This document shows positions 1 through 5,768 of a stretch of 7,509 nucleotides of DNA, in pieces. The stretch is from Nitrospirota bacterium (GTDB lineage: Bacteria > Nitrospirota > Nitrospiria > Nitrospirales > NS-4). The notes under the pieces are model-generated. The model was not told the origin of the DNA, made no database searches, and saw only the letters and a list, made by a program, of their open reading frames with translations. Made by a program: the position numbers and the translations under genes. The stretch is from NCBI GenBank assembly GCA_005877525.1, contig VBON01000102.1, positions 1-7,509 of the forward strand. The letters are read 5' to 3'. The stretch's first letter is position 1, and each line of letters begins with the position of its first letter.

Positions 1-45
1 AGGCGGGTTAATACGAGAATATCTGAATGGATGGGACAACAAAAA

Positions 46-52
46 AAGGAGG
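46..52 (+). promoter_or_regulatory. Shine-Dalgarno that fixes the start of the HMA-like gene
   Basis: AAGGAGG at 46-52 sits six bases before the ATG at 59. An in-frame TTG at 53 directly abuts this site and could not use it, so translation almost certainly starts at 59. Bases 1-45 hold no gene or promoter that I can support; the window edge probably cuts off the promoter. Confidence 0.85.
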
Positions 53-58
53 TTGGAC

Positions 59-364
59 ATGCGTTTCATGATGTTTGTGGTTGTGACGGCGATGGTGATG
101 TTTGGGACGGCGGTCACTGTCACGCAAGCGGCGGATCAGAAGGTCACGTTGATGCTCGGTGGCAAGCATTGTGACAGCTACTCGAATGATGTGGAGACAG
201 CGCTGAAAAAAGTCCCGGGGGTCAAGAACGTGGACCTGAAGAGTATGCCGGGACATGCCGTGGTTGAGACGGAGGCGGGAAAGGCGAAGCCCGAAGACTT
301 GGAAACCGCGGTGAATGGAGTCAAAGGATCCGGCTGGAATTGCACAGGGAAGGTAATGAAGTAA
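59..364 (+). CDS. Small exported heavy-metal-associated (HMA/MerP-like) domain protein
   Basis: This 101-residue protein starts with a hydrophobic signal peptide (about residues 1-24, likely cut near TQA|ADQ), so the mature protein of about 77 residues should be periplasmic. The mature part has the size and pattern of an HMA ferredoxin-like fold. A first strand (KVTLMLGG) leads into a cysteine, then comes a helix (NDVETALKKVPGV), a strand (KNVDLKSM), a second strand (HAVVETEAG) and a second helix (PEDLETAVNGVKGSG). The usual HMA metal site is GMxCxxC. Here the first cysteine is present (C38, preceded by H37) but the second is replaced by tyrosine (Y41), and another cysteine lies near the C-terminus (C95). 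Metal binding, if any, must therefore use a different set of ligands, such as H37/C38/C95; alternatively C38 and C95 form a disulfide. A strong ribosome binding site precedes the gene and an intrinsic terminator follows it, so it looks like the last gene of its own transcript. It converges with nikR. A link to nickel is possible but rests only on proximity. Confidence 0.8.
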   Translation: MRFMMFVVVTAMVMFGTAVTVTQAADQKVTLMLGGKHCDSYSNDVETALKKVPGVKNVDLKSMPGHAVVETEAGKAKPEDLETAVNGVKGSGWNCTGKVMK

Positions 365-429
365 GCCGAATCGCGACGAATATTGAAATTCGACTTGTTA
401 TGGTGGGCGACCTTTGACTGGCTGTCCAC

Positions 430-469
430 GCGGGGCGAAGACTGGGCTCCCTTCGCCCCGCCTTTTTTT
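430..469 (+). terminator. Strong intrinsic terminator after the HMA-like gene
   Basis: A perfect 11-bp stem pairs 430-440 (GCGGGGCGAAG) with 451-461 (CTTCGCCCCGC) around a 10-base loop. After one C come seven Ts (463-469). The T tract is on the + strand side only, so it terminates rightward transcripts. Read from the nikR side the same hairpin has no U tract after it, so it is not an obvious terminator for nikR. Confidence 0.93.
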
Positions 470-486
470 ACAGAGCGGAAAAATCG

Positions 487-903
487 CTAGGCGAGTTCCT
501 TCCCTGTCGTCGTCATCGTCAGTTTTCCGTGCTTCACGCCCTTGGTGCTGATCAGGCTGTCAGCCACCGTCCGTACATCGCGCCCTTTCCCCCTGACAAC
601 GAGGACCTCAATGCAATGGTCGTGATCTAGATGGACATGCATGGTGGACAGGATCAGCTTATGGAAATCGTGCTGAATGTCAGTAAGCTTCTCCGTAAGG
701 TCGTGGATGTGGTGATCGTAGACGATCGTAATCGTGCCCACGGCCTCTTTCTTTTTGTCCCACTCCTCTGCAACCAGATGATCGCGGATTAAGTCGCGAA
801 TCGCCTCCGAGCGCGTCTCGTATTTCTTTTGAACAAGGACTCGGTCAAGGTCATCAAGCAAATGATGGTCGAGCGACACCGCGAAGCGGACCGTCTTCTT
901 CAT
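487..903 (-). CDS. nikR: NikR, nickel-responsive ribbon-helix-helix transcriptional regulator
   Basis: This 138-residue protein has full family length. Residues 1-45 form a ribbon-helix-helix DNA-binding domain (start MKKTVRFAVSLD, then helices around LLDDLDRVL and SEAIRDLIRDHL). Residues 55-138 form the ACT-like nickel-binding and tetramerisation domain. By alignment with E. coli NikR, all four high-affinity nickel ligands are present: H78 in the QH pair (E. coli H76) and H89, H91 and C97 in the HVHLDHDHC motif (E. coli H87, H89, C95). NikR binds Ni(II) and then represses nickel uptake genes at palindromic operators. The ATG at 903 is chosen because AGGAGG lies seven bases upstream (911-916) and because the RHH fold begins at once. 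A longer open frame reaches 1029 but runs through the promoter region and adds 42 residues unlike NikR. The divergent neighbour is a TonB-dependent receptor, with a NikR-like operator between the two. Autoregulation is therefore likely, and the receptor is the obvious target. Confidence 0.95.
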   Translation of the reverse strand: MKKTVRFAVSLDHHLLDDLDRVLVQKKYETRSEAIRDLIRDHLVAEEWDKKKEAVGTITIVYDHHIHDLTEKLTDIQHDFHKLILSTMHVHLDHDHCIEVLVVRGKGRDVRTVADSLISTKGVKHGKLTMTTTGKELA

Positions 904-910
904 GAAAGCC

Positions 911-916
911 CCTCCT
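911..916 (-). promoter_or_regulatory. Shine-Dalgarno of nikR
   Basis: On the minus strand AGGAGG lies seven bases before the ATG at 903. This settles the nikR start and argues against the upstream in-frame starts. Confidence 0.85.
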
Positions 917-940
917 GTGCCAGCGAATGCATCTCTTAGT

Positions 941-989
941 ATTGGCGAATCCTGCGGCCAAATCAAAGCCCTTGACCGGTCTCGCCAAT
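941..989. repeat. 8-bp inverted repeat in the nikR leader
   Basis: ATTGGCGA at 941-948 is exactly mirrored by TCGCCAAT at 982-989, with 33 bases between. The left arm lies in the likely nikR 5' leader. The right arm touches the proposed nikR -10 box. It could be a second regulator site or an RNA stem, but eight bases at this spacing can also occur by chance. I do not recognise it as a known operator. Confidence 0.35.
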
Positions 990-1016
990 TGTAATACTTT
1001 TTATATATTTCGTAAT
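988..1016 (-). promoter_or_regulatory. Candidate nikR promoter
   Basis: On the minus strand TACAAT (993 down to 988) matches the sigma-70 -10 consensus at five of six positions. A weak -35 candidate (ATTACG, 1016 down to 1011, three of six) lies 17 bases upstream. Transcription would begin near 981, leaving a leader of roughly 78 nt. The -35 box and the -35/-10 spacer fall inside the proposed NikR operator, which is what autorepression would need. Confidence 0.45.
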
Positions 1017-1018
1017 AC
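991..1018. promoter_or_regulatory. Candidate NikR operator between nikR and the receptor gene
   Basis: Two copies of GTAATAC (991-997 and 1012-1018) are separated by exactly 14 bases of AT-rich DNA. NikR operators are palindromes with widely spaced half-sites; published forms include GTATGA/TCATAC in enterobacteria and GTGTTAC/GTAACAC with 13-14 bases between in deltaproteobacteria. Read as a palindrome (GTATTAC, N14, GTAATAC), this site has one mismatch in the left half. Half-site spacing, position next to nikR and overlap with promoter elements all agree. The assignment is inference from pattern and context. Confidence 0.65.
1004..1009 (+). promoter_or_regulatory. Possible -10 box for the receptor gene
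   Basis: TATATT at 1004-1009 matches the -10 consensus at five of six positions and lies inside the spacer of the proposed NikR operator. TCGCCA at 982-987, 16 bases upstream, is a poor -35 match (four of six). Transcription would start near 1016, giving a very short leader before the GTG at 1033. NikR bound at 991-1018 would block it. Confidence 0.35.
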
Positions 1019-1032
1019 CGAGATGACATTGA

Positions 1033-3045
1033 GTGGCGCTGGTGTTCCTAGTCGCAATGATTCTGCTCGCTCCATCAGGTGCGCGATCCCATGACCCGAA
1101 TGTTGACCAGGAACTGGAGCCGGTAGTAGTGACCGGACAGCGGCCCATCGCCGCGTCTTCGCAGCAACTGATCCCTGATAAAGATTTCGAGGTCCGTCCG
1201 CAAGGCCGGCCGGCTGATCTAATCCGTCTCGCTCCCGGCCTATTCATCAGCCAGCACCAGGGCGGCGGCAAGGCGGAACAGTATCTATTGCGAGGGTTTG
1301 ATGCCGACCACGGCACAGATGTAGGCTTGTTCTGGGACGATATGCCCATCAATATCCGCAGCCATGCGCACGGGCAAGGCTATGCGGATGTGCATTTTGT
1401 CATCCCGGAAACGATCAAACTCCTCGATGTCCGCAAAGGGCCATACTATGTCGAGGATGGCGATTTTGTGACGGCCGGGATGGTGAACTTCGTGACCAGA
1501 GATACGGTGGATGATAATCTGATCGAACTGGCCGGTGGACAATTCCAGACGCGACGATTGCTGACGCTGTTATCCCCCACGCGAAAGACCGTCCGAACAC
1601 TGATCGCGGTGGAGCAATACTTCACGGATGGACCGTTCATCAGTCCCGACAAATATCATCGGTTTAACGCGCTTGGGAAAATCACGGTCAATCCCACGCG
1701 CGACTCGGAACTTGCCGTGGCGGTGAGCTATTACAGCGGAGCTTGGAACGCATCAGGACAAATCCCGCTACGAGAGGTCCTGGCCGGGAGGTTGGACCGC
1801 TTCGGGGCGATTGATCCTTCGGAGGGAGGCAACACAAAGCGGACTGTCGGGAATCTTCTCTATCATTGGGACCTGTCACCGGCCAGCACAATTTTAGCCC
1901 AAGCCTACATTCAGCACTACAAATTGAATCTCTTTTCTGACTTCACATTCTTCTTGAACGATCCTGTGAAAGGCGATGGCATCGAACAGGACGATGACCG
2001 CTACATCTATGGGGGCGACCTCGCGTACAAGTATGGCGGTCAGGCGTACGATATAGAGGGCTCTGCAAAGGTGGGGCTTCAAACCCGGGTGGATGACGGG
2101 CGGGTGAGGCTGGGGAAGCAACAGCAACGAACTCAACTCGGCCCGATCACCGATGTGGATCTGCTGGAGGCGTCGGTTTCGCCCTATCTAAAGCTTGAGC
2201 TTCAGCCGCTCACATGGGTCCGATTTGTCGGCGGAGTCCGAGGCGATTACTTCCACTATAACGTTCGAGACCGCCTGAACCAGCCTGGGCCGGGCGCTCT
2301 CACCGGAAAGGTGGACGACGCGCGCCCCAGCCTGAAGGGCAATCTGGTGTTCGGCCCATGGTTGCACACTGAACTCTTTTTGAACGCTGGGTCGGGGTTT
2401 CATAGCAACGATGCTAGAGTGGTAATACAAAACCCAACCGCTCCGACCCTGCCGAAGGCATCCGCCTATGAAGTCGGCGTTCGTACCCAGCAATTCAAGC
2501 GGTTGGATGTGCGAGTCTCATTGTGGCTCCTCGATCTGACCAGCGAACTTGTCTTCAACGGCGATGATGCAATGTTCGAAGCGCGGGGCGCGACCCGCCG
2601 CTACGGTACAGAAGTCACCGCCCGCCTCAAATTGACGGATGTTCTCTTGCTTGTCACTGATTGGACATTAACGCATGCAGAATTCAGAGGGACTGGTGAG
2701 GCTGTACCATTGGCACCGACAGTGACGAACCGTACGGAACTCATTCTCCGGCTGCCATGGGGATTCGAATCGAATCTGGAAATGCGCTATCTGGGTGATC
2801 GGCCAGCGGTAGAAGATCGGAGCGTCAGCGCCAAGGGATATCTCGTTTTCGACTGGACCACACGGTACCGATATAAGTCGTTCGGCTTCTTTCTGAGCAT
2901 TGAGAACATCTTGAATGCGCAATGGCGAGAGGCCCAGTTTTTCTTCTCGTCGCAATTACGGGGAGAACCCGCGCCTGTAGCCGACATTCATTTTACCCCC
3001 GGTGTTCCCCGCACATTTCTTCTCGGCGGGAGTCTTTATTTTTGA
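1033..3045 (+). CDS. TonB-dependent outer-membrane receptor, probably for nickel or a nickel chelate
   Basis: This 670-residue protein is short for a TBDR but complete. Residues 1-19 are a signal peptide. A TonB box (EPVVVTGQ, 29-36) follows, then a plug domain (about 40-157) with typical motifs: RPADLIRLAPGL, LLRGFDADHGTD, the IRSHAHGQGYADVHF stretch and LDVRKGPYYVEDGDF. A 22-strand-type beta-barrel fills about 160-670 and ends in an aromatic residue (GGSLYF), as outer-membrane barrels do. Such receptors import substrates across the outer membrane using energy passed by TonB. The substrate is inferred from context: nikR is divergent and a NikR-like operator lies just upstream. The plug is rich in histidine (H93, H111, H113, H121), but part of this is shared by the receptor family, so it is not proof of nickel binding. 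The start is uncertain. A stop (TGA 1030-1032) directly precedes the GTG, no good Shine-Dalgarno is visible, and the signal peptide has no lysine or arginine near its N-terminus. An in-frame ATG at 1057 is the only close alternative and would leave too short a signal peptide. Confidence 0.93.
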   Translation: MALVFLVAMILLAPSGARSHDPNVDQELEPVVVTGQRPIAASSQQLIPDKDFEVRPQGRPADLIRLAPGLFISQHQGGGKAEQYLLRGFDADHGTDVGLFWDDMPINIRSHAHGQGYADVHFVIPETIKLLDVRKGPYYVEDGDFVTAGMVNFVTRDTVDDNLIELAGGQFQTRRLLTLLSPTRKTVRTLIAVEQYFTDGPFISPDKYHRFNALGKITVNPTRDSELAVAVSYYSGAWNASGQIPLREVLAGRLDRFGAIDPSEGGNTKRTVGNLLYHWDLSPASTILAQAYIQHYKLNLFSDFTFFLNDPVKGDGIEQDDDRYIYGGDLAYKYGGQAYDIEGSAKVGLQTRVDDGRVRLGKQQQRTQLGPITDVDLLEASVSPYLKLELQPLTWVRFVGGVRGDYFHYNVRDRLNQPGPGALTGKVDDARPSLKGNLVFGPWLHTELFLNAGSGFHSNDARVVIQNPTAPTLPKASAYEVGVRTQQFKRLDVRVSLWLLDLTSELVFNGDDAMFEARGATRRYGTEVTARLKLTDVLLLVTDWTLTHAEFRGTGEAVPLAPTVTNRTELILRLPWGFESNLEMRYLGDRPAVEDRSVSAKGYLVFDWTTRYRYKSFGFFLSIENILNAQWREAQFFFSSQLRGEPAPVADIHFTPGVPRTFLLGGSLYF

Positions 3046-3092
3046 TGATTGGTTTACTGATGCCGGTCCGGATTTAGGCAAGCTCGTGAGAC

Positions 3093-3116
3093 ATCCAGAG
3101 AGCTTTTATTCTGGAT
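3093..3116. repeat. Hairpin in the gap between receptor and TonB-domain gene
   Basis: ATCCAGA (3093-3099) pairs perfectly with TCTGGAT (3110-3116) around a 10-base loop. No T run follows, so it does not look like a complete intrinsic terminator. It might be an RNA processing or attenuation stem. The rest of the 138-base gap (3046-3183) shows no convincing promoter, so I cannot tell whether the downstream genes are co-transcribed with the receptor. Confidence 0.4.
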
Positions 3117-3183
3117 TCTACTGCAAAAGGGTTGAAGCGCCGCCCGGCATGCGATAGGCTAAGCTCGCTAGTAAGCATACCGG

Positions 3184-3789
3184 ATGACTCGGATGATCTT
3201 GATTGAGGACTGGCTGACTGGCTTCGTGATCGCCCTTCTGCTTTCGATACCAGGGGGAGCCTGGGGGCAAACCTTAGAGTCGGACGATATCGAGCAATTG
3301 GATGAGGTGGAGGTGACGGCCGCGCGGATCGCCCCGTTAGTACGCTCTCTTCCCATTCCGCTTCCCGAACTCTCGACCGCCGTGCCCCTTCCCCCCGATG
3401 CCTACTGGAAGCGCGGCGCTCCCCTGGCGCCTCATTCGCTTGGCGCACCTCCGCGTCTGCTCCAGGATAATACCGCGCTCGCTCGCGGCAACCGGACGCG
3501 CGTTCGCTATCTCGAGCCTGCTCGGCCGGCATACCCCAAGCGCGCGCGAGAGATGGGATGGGAGGGCACCGTCTTGCTACGGGTGGAAGTCAGAACAGAC
3601 GGAACCGTCGCAGACGTGAAAGTAGAGCAGACCTCGGGCTATACTATGCTGGACCAGTCGGCCGTCGTTACTGCTCGGGGCTGGAGGTTTGCGCCCGAGA
3701 TGGATGGAGGTTTCACGATGCCGACCATCGTGGATGTTCCGGTACGCTTCGACTTGACGGAATACGCGGCGGACGAGCTATCGAAATGA
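3184..3789 (+). CDS. Exported TonB C-terminal-domain protein with a TonB-box-like N-terminus
   Basis: This 201-residue protein ends in a TonB C-terminal domain (about 115-192). The domain carries the family marks YPKRAREMGWEGTV, LRVEVRTDG, TSGYTMLD and GWRFAPEMDG, and closes with PVRFDLT. Its first 28 residues look like a signal peptide or single anchor (hydrophobic FVIALLLSIPGGAWG, possible cleavage at AWG|QT). The SxxxH motif by which true TonB helices couple to ExbB/ExbD is absent. Residues 39-48 (LDEVEVTAAR) closely resemble a TonB box, the part of a receptor that TonB grips; compare EPVVVTGQR in the receptor upstream. A proline-rich linker (about 56-92) joins the two halves. The C-terminal domain matches that of the TonB at 4815-5687 at about 46 of 78 positions with no gaps. 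A stop at 3172-3174 makes the ATG at 3184 the first possible start, although its ribosome site is weak; ATG 3193 is an alternative. The stop overlaps the next start as ATGA. The role is not known to me: it may be a periplasmic adaptor between TonB and receptor, or a TonB that does not use ExbB/ExbD in the standard way. Confidence 0.85.
   Translation: MTRMILIEDWLTGFVIALLLSIPGGAWGQTLESDDIEQLDEVEVTAARIAPLVRSLPIPLPELSTAVPLPPDAYWKRGAPLAPHSLGAPPRLLQDNTALARGNRTRVRYLEPARPAYPKRAREMGWEGTVLLRVEVRTDGTVADVKVEQTSGYTMLDQSAVVTARGWRFAPEMDGGFTMPTIVDVPVRFDLTEYAADELSK
3526..3759 (+). repeat. TonB C-terminal-domain duplication, copy 1 (copy 2 at 5445-5678)
   Basis: Both stretches are 234 bases (78 codons) and align without gaps. 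By eye about 46 of 78 encoded residues are identical, highest in GWEGTV, LRVEV, QTSGY, WRF and PVRFDLT. The flanking parts of the two genes are unrelated, which suggests that a domain was duplicated or recruited rather than a whole gene. Confidence 0.75.
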
Positions 3790-4818
3790 AGACTCGCCAA
3801 ATGCTTTCGGCGGTGGTTGCCATAGCATGTATCGTTCTTCAACCCTTTCCGGCATACGCCGATGAAGCCAAGAAGTACTACAACCAGGCGATGACGCAGG
3901 CGGCGCAGGGGAAATACGAGGCAGCCGCCGAAAGCGATTGCGGTCCGGCCGAAGTTTGCCGAGGCGCATCACTTGCTCGGCATTGTCTATGCTACCGGAC
4001 TGCGACGTCTTCCCGATGCGGCGGAATCGTTCAAGACGGCGATCGAGTTGAATCCCAACATGGCGGAGGCTTACTACGACCTTGGATTGGTCTATCAGGG
4101 ACAGGGCAAATTCGCCGAAGCCGAGCAGGAGCTCCAGCGGGCACTGACATTGTATCCCCGATACGAAGAGGCGCTCTTGTCTCTAGCCCAGTTGTACGAG
4201 CGCCAACAGGCGATCGCCAAGGCGATCCCGGTCTATCAGCGAGCGTTGGCCGTCAAACCGGATCAGCCGGAAGCCCTGTATGCATTAGGGTATTTGTTCG
4301 AGTCGCAGGGACGAAGCACCGAGGCCCGCGAACTGTTGGCCCGTCTCGTCACTGTGCAGCCGGATCATGCGGATGCCCACTACCTCTTGGGTACCATCGC
4401 GGAAAAGGCCAACCAGGCGAGCGAAGCGGAGCGTGCCTATCGCCAGGCCATTGCAGCGAGACCGGACTTTGTGGATGCCCATTACAATCTGGGATTTCTG
4501 TTGAAGGCGAAAGCGGAGCTTCCCGCGGCAATACAAGAGTTCCAGACGGTAGTCAAGCTCAAGCCGGATTATGCCGACGCATATGTGAATCTGGGTGTCC
4601 TGTACGCAATGCAACGAAAATTCGATCAAGCAGAGCAGGCCTATGAAGAGGCGATCCGACTCCGGCCGATGATGGCGGAAGCCTATTATAACCTCGGCGT
4701 GTTTTACGAATTCCATCTTAAAGATACTGTTCGGGCGTTAGCCAGCTACAAGAAGTATTTGGAGCTCGGCGGAAAGGACGATCGCATCCAGCGGATCGTC
4801 CGGGACATGCGAAAATGA
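3786..4818 (+). pseudogene. Tetratricopeptide-repeat periplasmic protein, frameshifted near its N-terminus
   Basis: The ATG at 3786 overlaps the previous stop (ATGA). It encodes a signal peptide (MKTRQMLSAVVAIAC... ending PAYA|DE, about 26 residues) and the first half of a TPR (YYNQAMTQAAQGKYEAAAES). From about 3930-3936 the TPR pattern continues one frame over as KAIAVRPKFAEAHHLLGIVY and stays open to the TGA at 4816-4818. That second frame has a stop at 3892-3894 and no start before a TTG at 3973, so neither frame alone gives a sensible exported protein. Together they give nine TPR units of about 34 residues, the second with a short insertion (YATGLRRLPDAAES). The last units carry strong marks such as AYYNLGVFYE and AIRLRPMMAEA. 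TPR proteins are protein-binding scaffolds. Lying between two TonB-domain genes, this one probably served envelope transport or assembly. Whether the break is real, a sequencing error or recoded cannot be told here; no slippery run is visible at the junction. Confidence 0.8.
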
Positions 4819-5687
4819 CGGCGATACGGGGTCCAATCCTTCTCTCGATGGGGCTTCATGGCCTATTCGCGGTTGTGTTGGCCGTGGCACCCCTGGGAGC
4901 GAAGGCCGTTTTTGAGCCACGCCAGGAAATCACGATCGATCTGATAGAGCCCGCTCCGACTCCTCCCGCGGTTGAGCCTGCTGACTCCTCGGTTAGGCAG
5001 GAATTGCCTTCGCCAGTCATTCGCCCCTCTCTCAAACGAGAGCCGCGGCCTATGCATCAGCGTTCGAGAGCGATTCATTCTGGGAGATTGGCCAGTGTGG
5101 CTCATGCCAATCCCGAAACGGCTGCTCGTGTGAGCAGGCCTCCGCCTATGGTGTCTTCTTCCAGGTCGCTGGCGCCGCCAATCGAACCGGTACCAAGTTT
5201 TATCGAGGTGCCGCGGTCCTTTCACCTTGTCGGCCCGCTGGCGGCCATGCCAGATGGAGAAGGCGTGACCTTGCCGACGGACATGATTTCATCGGTGAGT
5301 GCCTTGCCGACTACCGGCATCGTTCCTGCCCTTAACCGGCCGGTGATGACGGCCAGGGCGGGGCTCGCACAGGTCTTCAGGGATACATCCCCGGAAAGAA
5401 TGGAGGCCATTCGATCCAAGGCCAAGCCCGGCCACAATGTGAGACCCGAATATCCACGGACGGCGCGGGAAGCCGGGTGGGAAGGGACCGTCATGCTAAG
5501 AGTGGAAGTCCTTCCAGACGGGAAGGCCGGGGTTGTGTCTGTACACCAGACGTCAGGCTATGCCATTCTTGATCATGCCGCGCTCACTGCCGTGCAGCGA
5601 TGGCGGTTCAGCCCGGCGATGGACGGCAATTTCCCAATCCATAGTATTGTTCACCTTCCCGTCAGGTTTGATCTCACCGCGCCATAG
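4815..5687 (+). CDS. tonB: TonB energy transducer
   Basis: This 290-residue protein has the standard TonB plan. A short cytoplasmic N-terminus is followed by one inner-membrane helix (about 8-30). The helix contains S11 and H15 in SMGLH, matching the S16/H20 pair of E. coli TonB that couples to ExbB/ExbD and the proton gradient. The motif EITIDLIEPAPTPP leads into a long proline- and basic-rich periplasmic spacer (about 45-205). The C-terminal domain (about 206-288: YPRTAREAGWEGTVMLRVEV, QTSGYAILD, WRFSPAMDG, PVRFDLT) grips the TonB box of receptors. The ATG overlaps the stop of the TPR gene (ATGA), so translation is probably coupled, and the two genes form one unit with the TonB-domain gene at 3184. 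It most likely powers the receptor at 1033-3045. No exbB or exbD lies in the window, so those must come from elsewhere. The C-terminal domain repeats that of 3184-3789. Confidence 0.92.
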   Translation: MTAIRGPILLSMGLHGLFAVVLAVAPLGAKAVFEPRQEITIDLIEPAPTPPAVEPADSSVRQELPSPVIRPSLKREPRPMHQRSRAIHSGRLASVAHANPETAARVSRPPPMVSSSRSLAPPIEPVPSFIEVPRSFHLVGPLAAMPDGEGVTLPTDMISSVSALPTTGIVPALNRPVMTARAGLAQVFRDTSPERMEAIRSKAKPGHNVRPEYPRTAREAGWEGTVMLRVEVLPDGKAGVVSVHQTSGYAILDHAALTAVQRWRFSPAMDGNFPIHSIVHLPVRFDLTAP

Positions 5688-5750
5688 TCTTCTTGCTCTT
5701 GCGTTTCAACTGACTTCCTTACGCGGCAATACAGTGGGTATTATGAATTC

Positions 5751-5759
5751 TGGTACAAT
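5751..5759 (+). promoter_or_regulatory. Possible extended -10 promoter for the MOSC gene set
   Basis: TGG followed by TACAAT (5754-5759) forms an extended -10 element (TGn plus a five-of-six -10 box). No -35 is visible at the right distance. Transcription would start about 5765-5767, only a few bases before the ATG at 5769, so the message would be nearly leaderless. The gap 5688-5768 shows no terminator for tonB. Confidence 0.4.
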
Positions 5760-5768
5760 CGCGCGGGT

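Noticed and set aside
904..1029. N-terminal extension of NikR by 42 residues
   Set aside because: The added residues do not fit NikR, the extension would cover the operator and promoter, and a good Shine-Dalgarno marks the ATG at 903.
2424..2430. GTAATAC-like heptamer within the receptor gene
   Set aside because: It is a single copy inside coding sequence with no partner at 13-16 bases, so it is not credible as a NikR site.
3074..3532. Open frame of 152 residues on the minus strand
   Set aside because: It lies opposite the start of the TonB-domain gene, is low in complexity (Arg/Ser/Ala-rich) and has no family features; it looks like a GC-rich shadow.
3558..4646. Long plus-strand open frame spanning the end of the TonB-domain gene and most of the TPR gene
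   Set aside because: Only its middle (3786 to about 3935) is real, encoding the signal peptide and first TPR half. The part before is out of frame with the TonB domain and the part after is an out-of-frame reading of the TPRs.
4285..4716. Minus-strand open frame of 143 residues
   Set aside because: It is fully antisense to clear TPR repeats, and its composition is the reverse complement of TPR codons.
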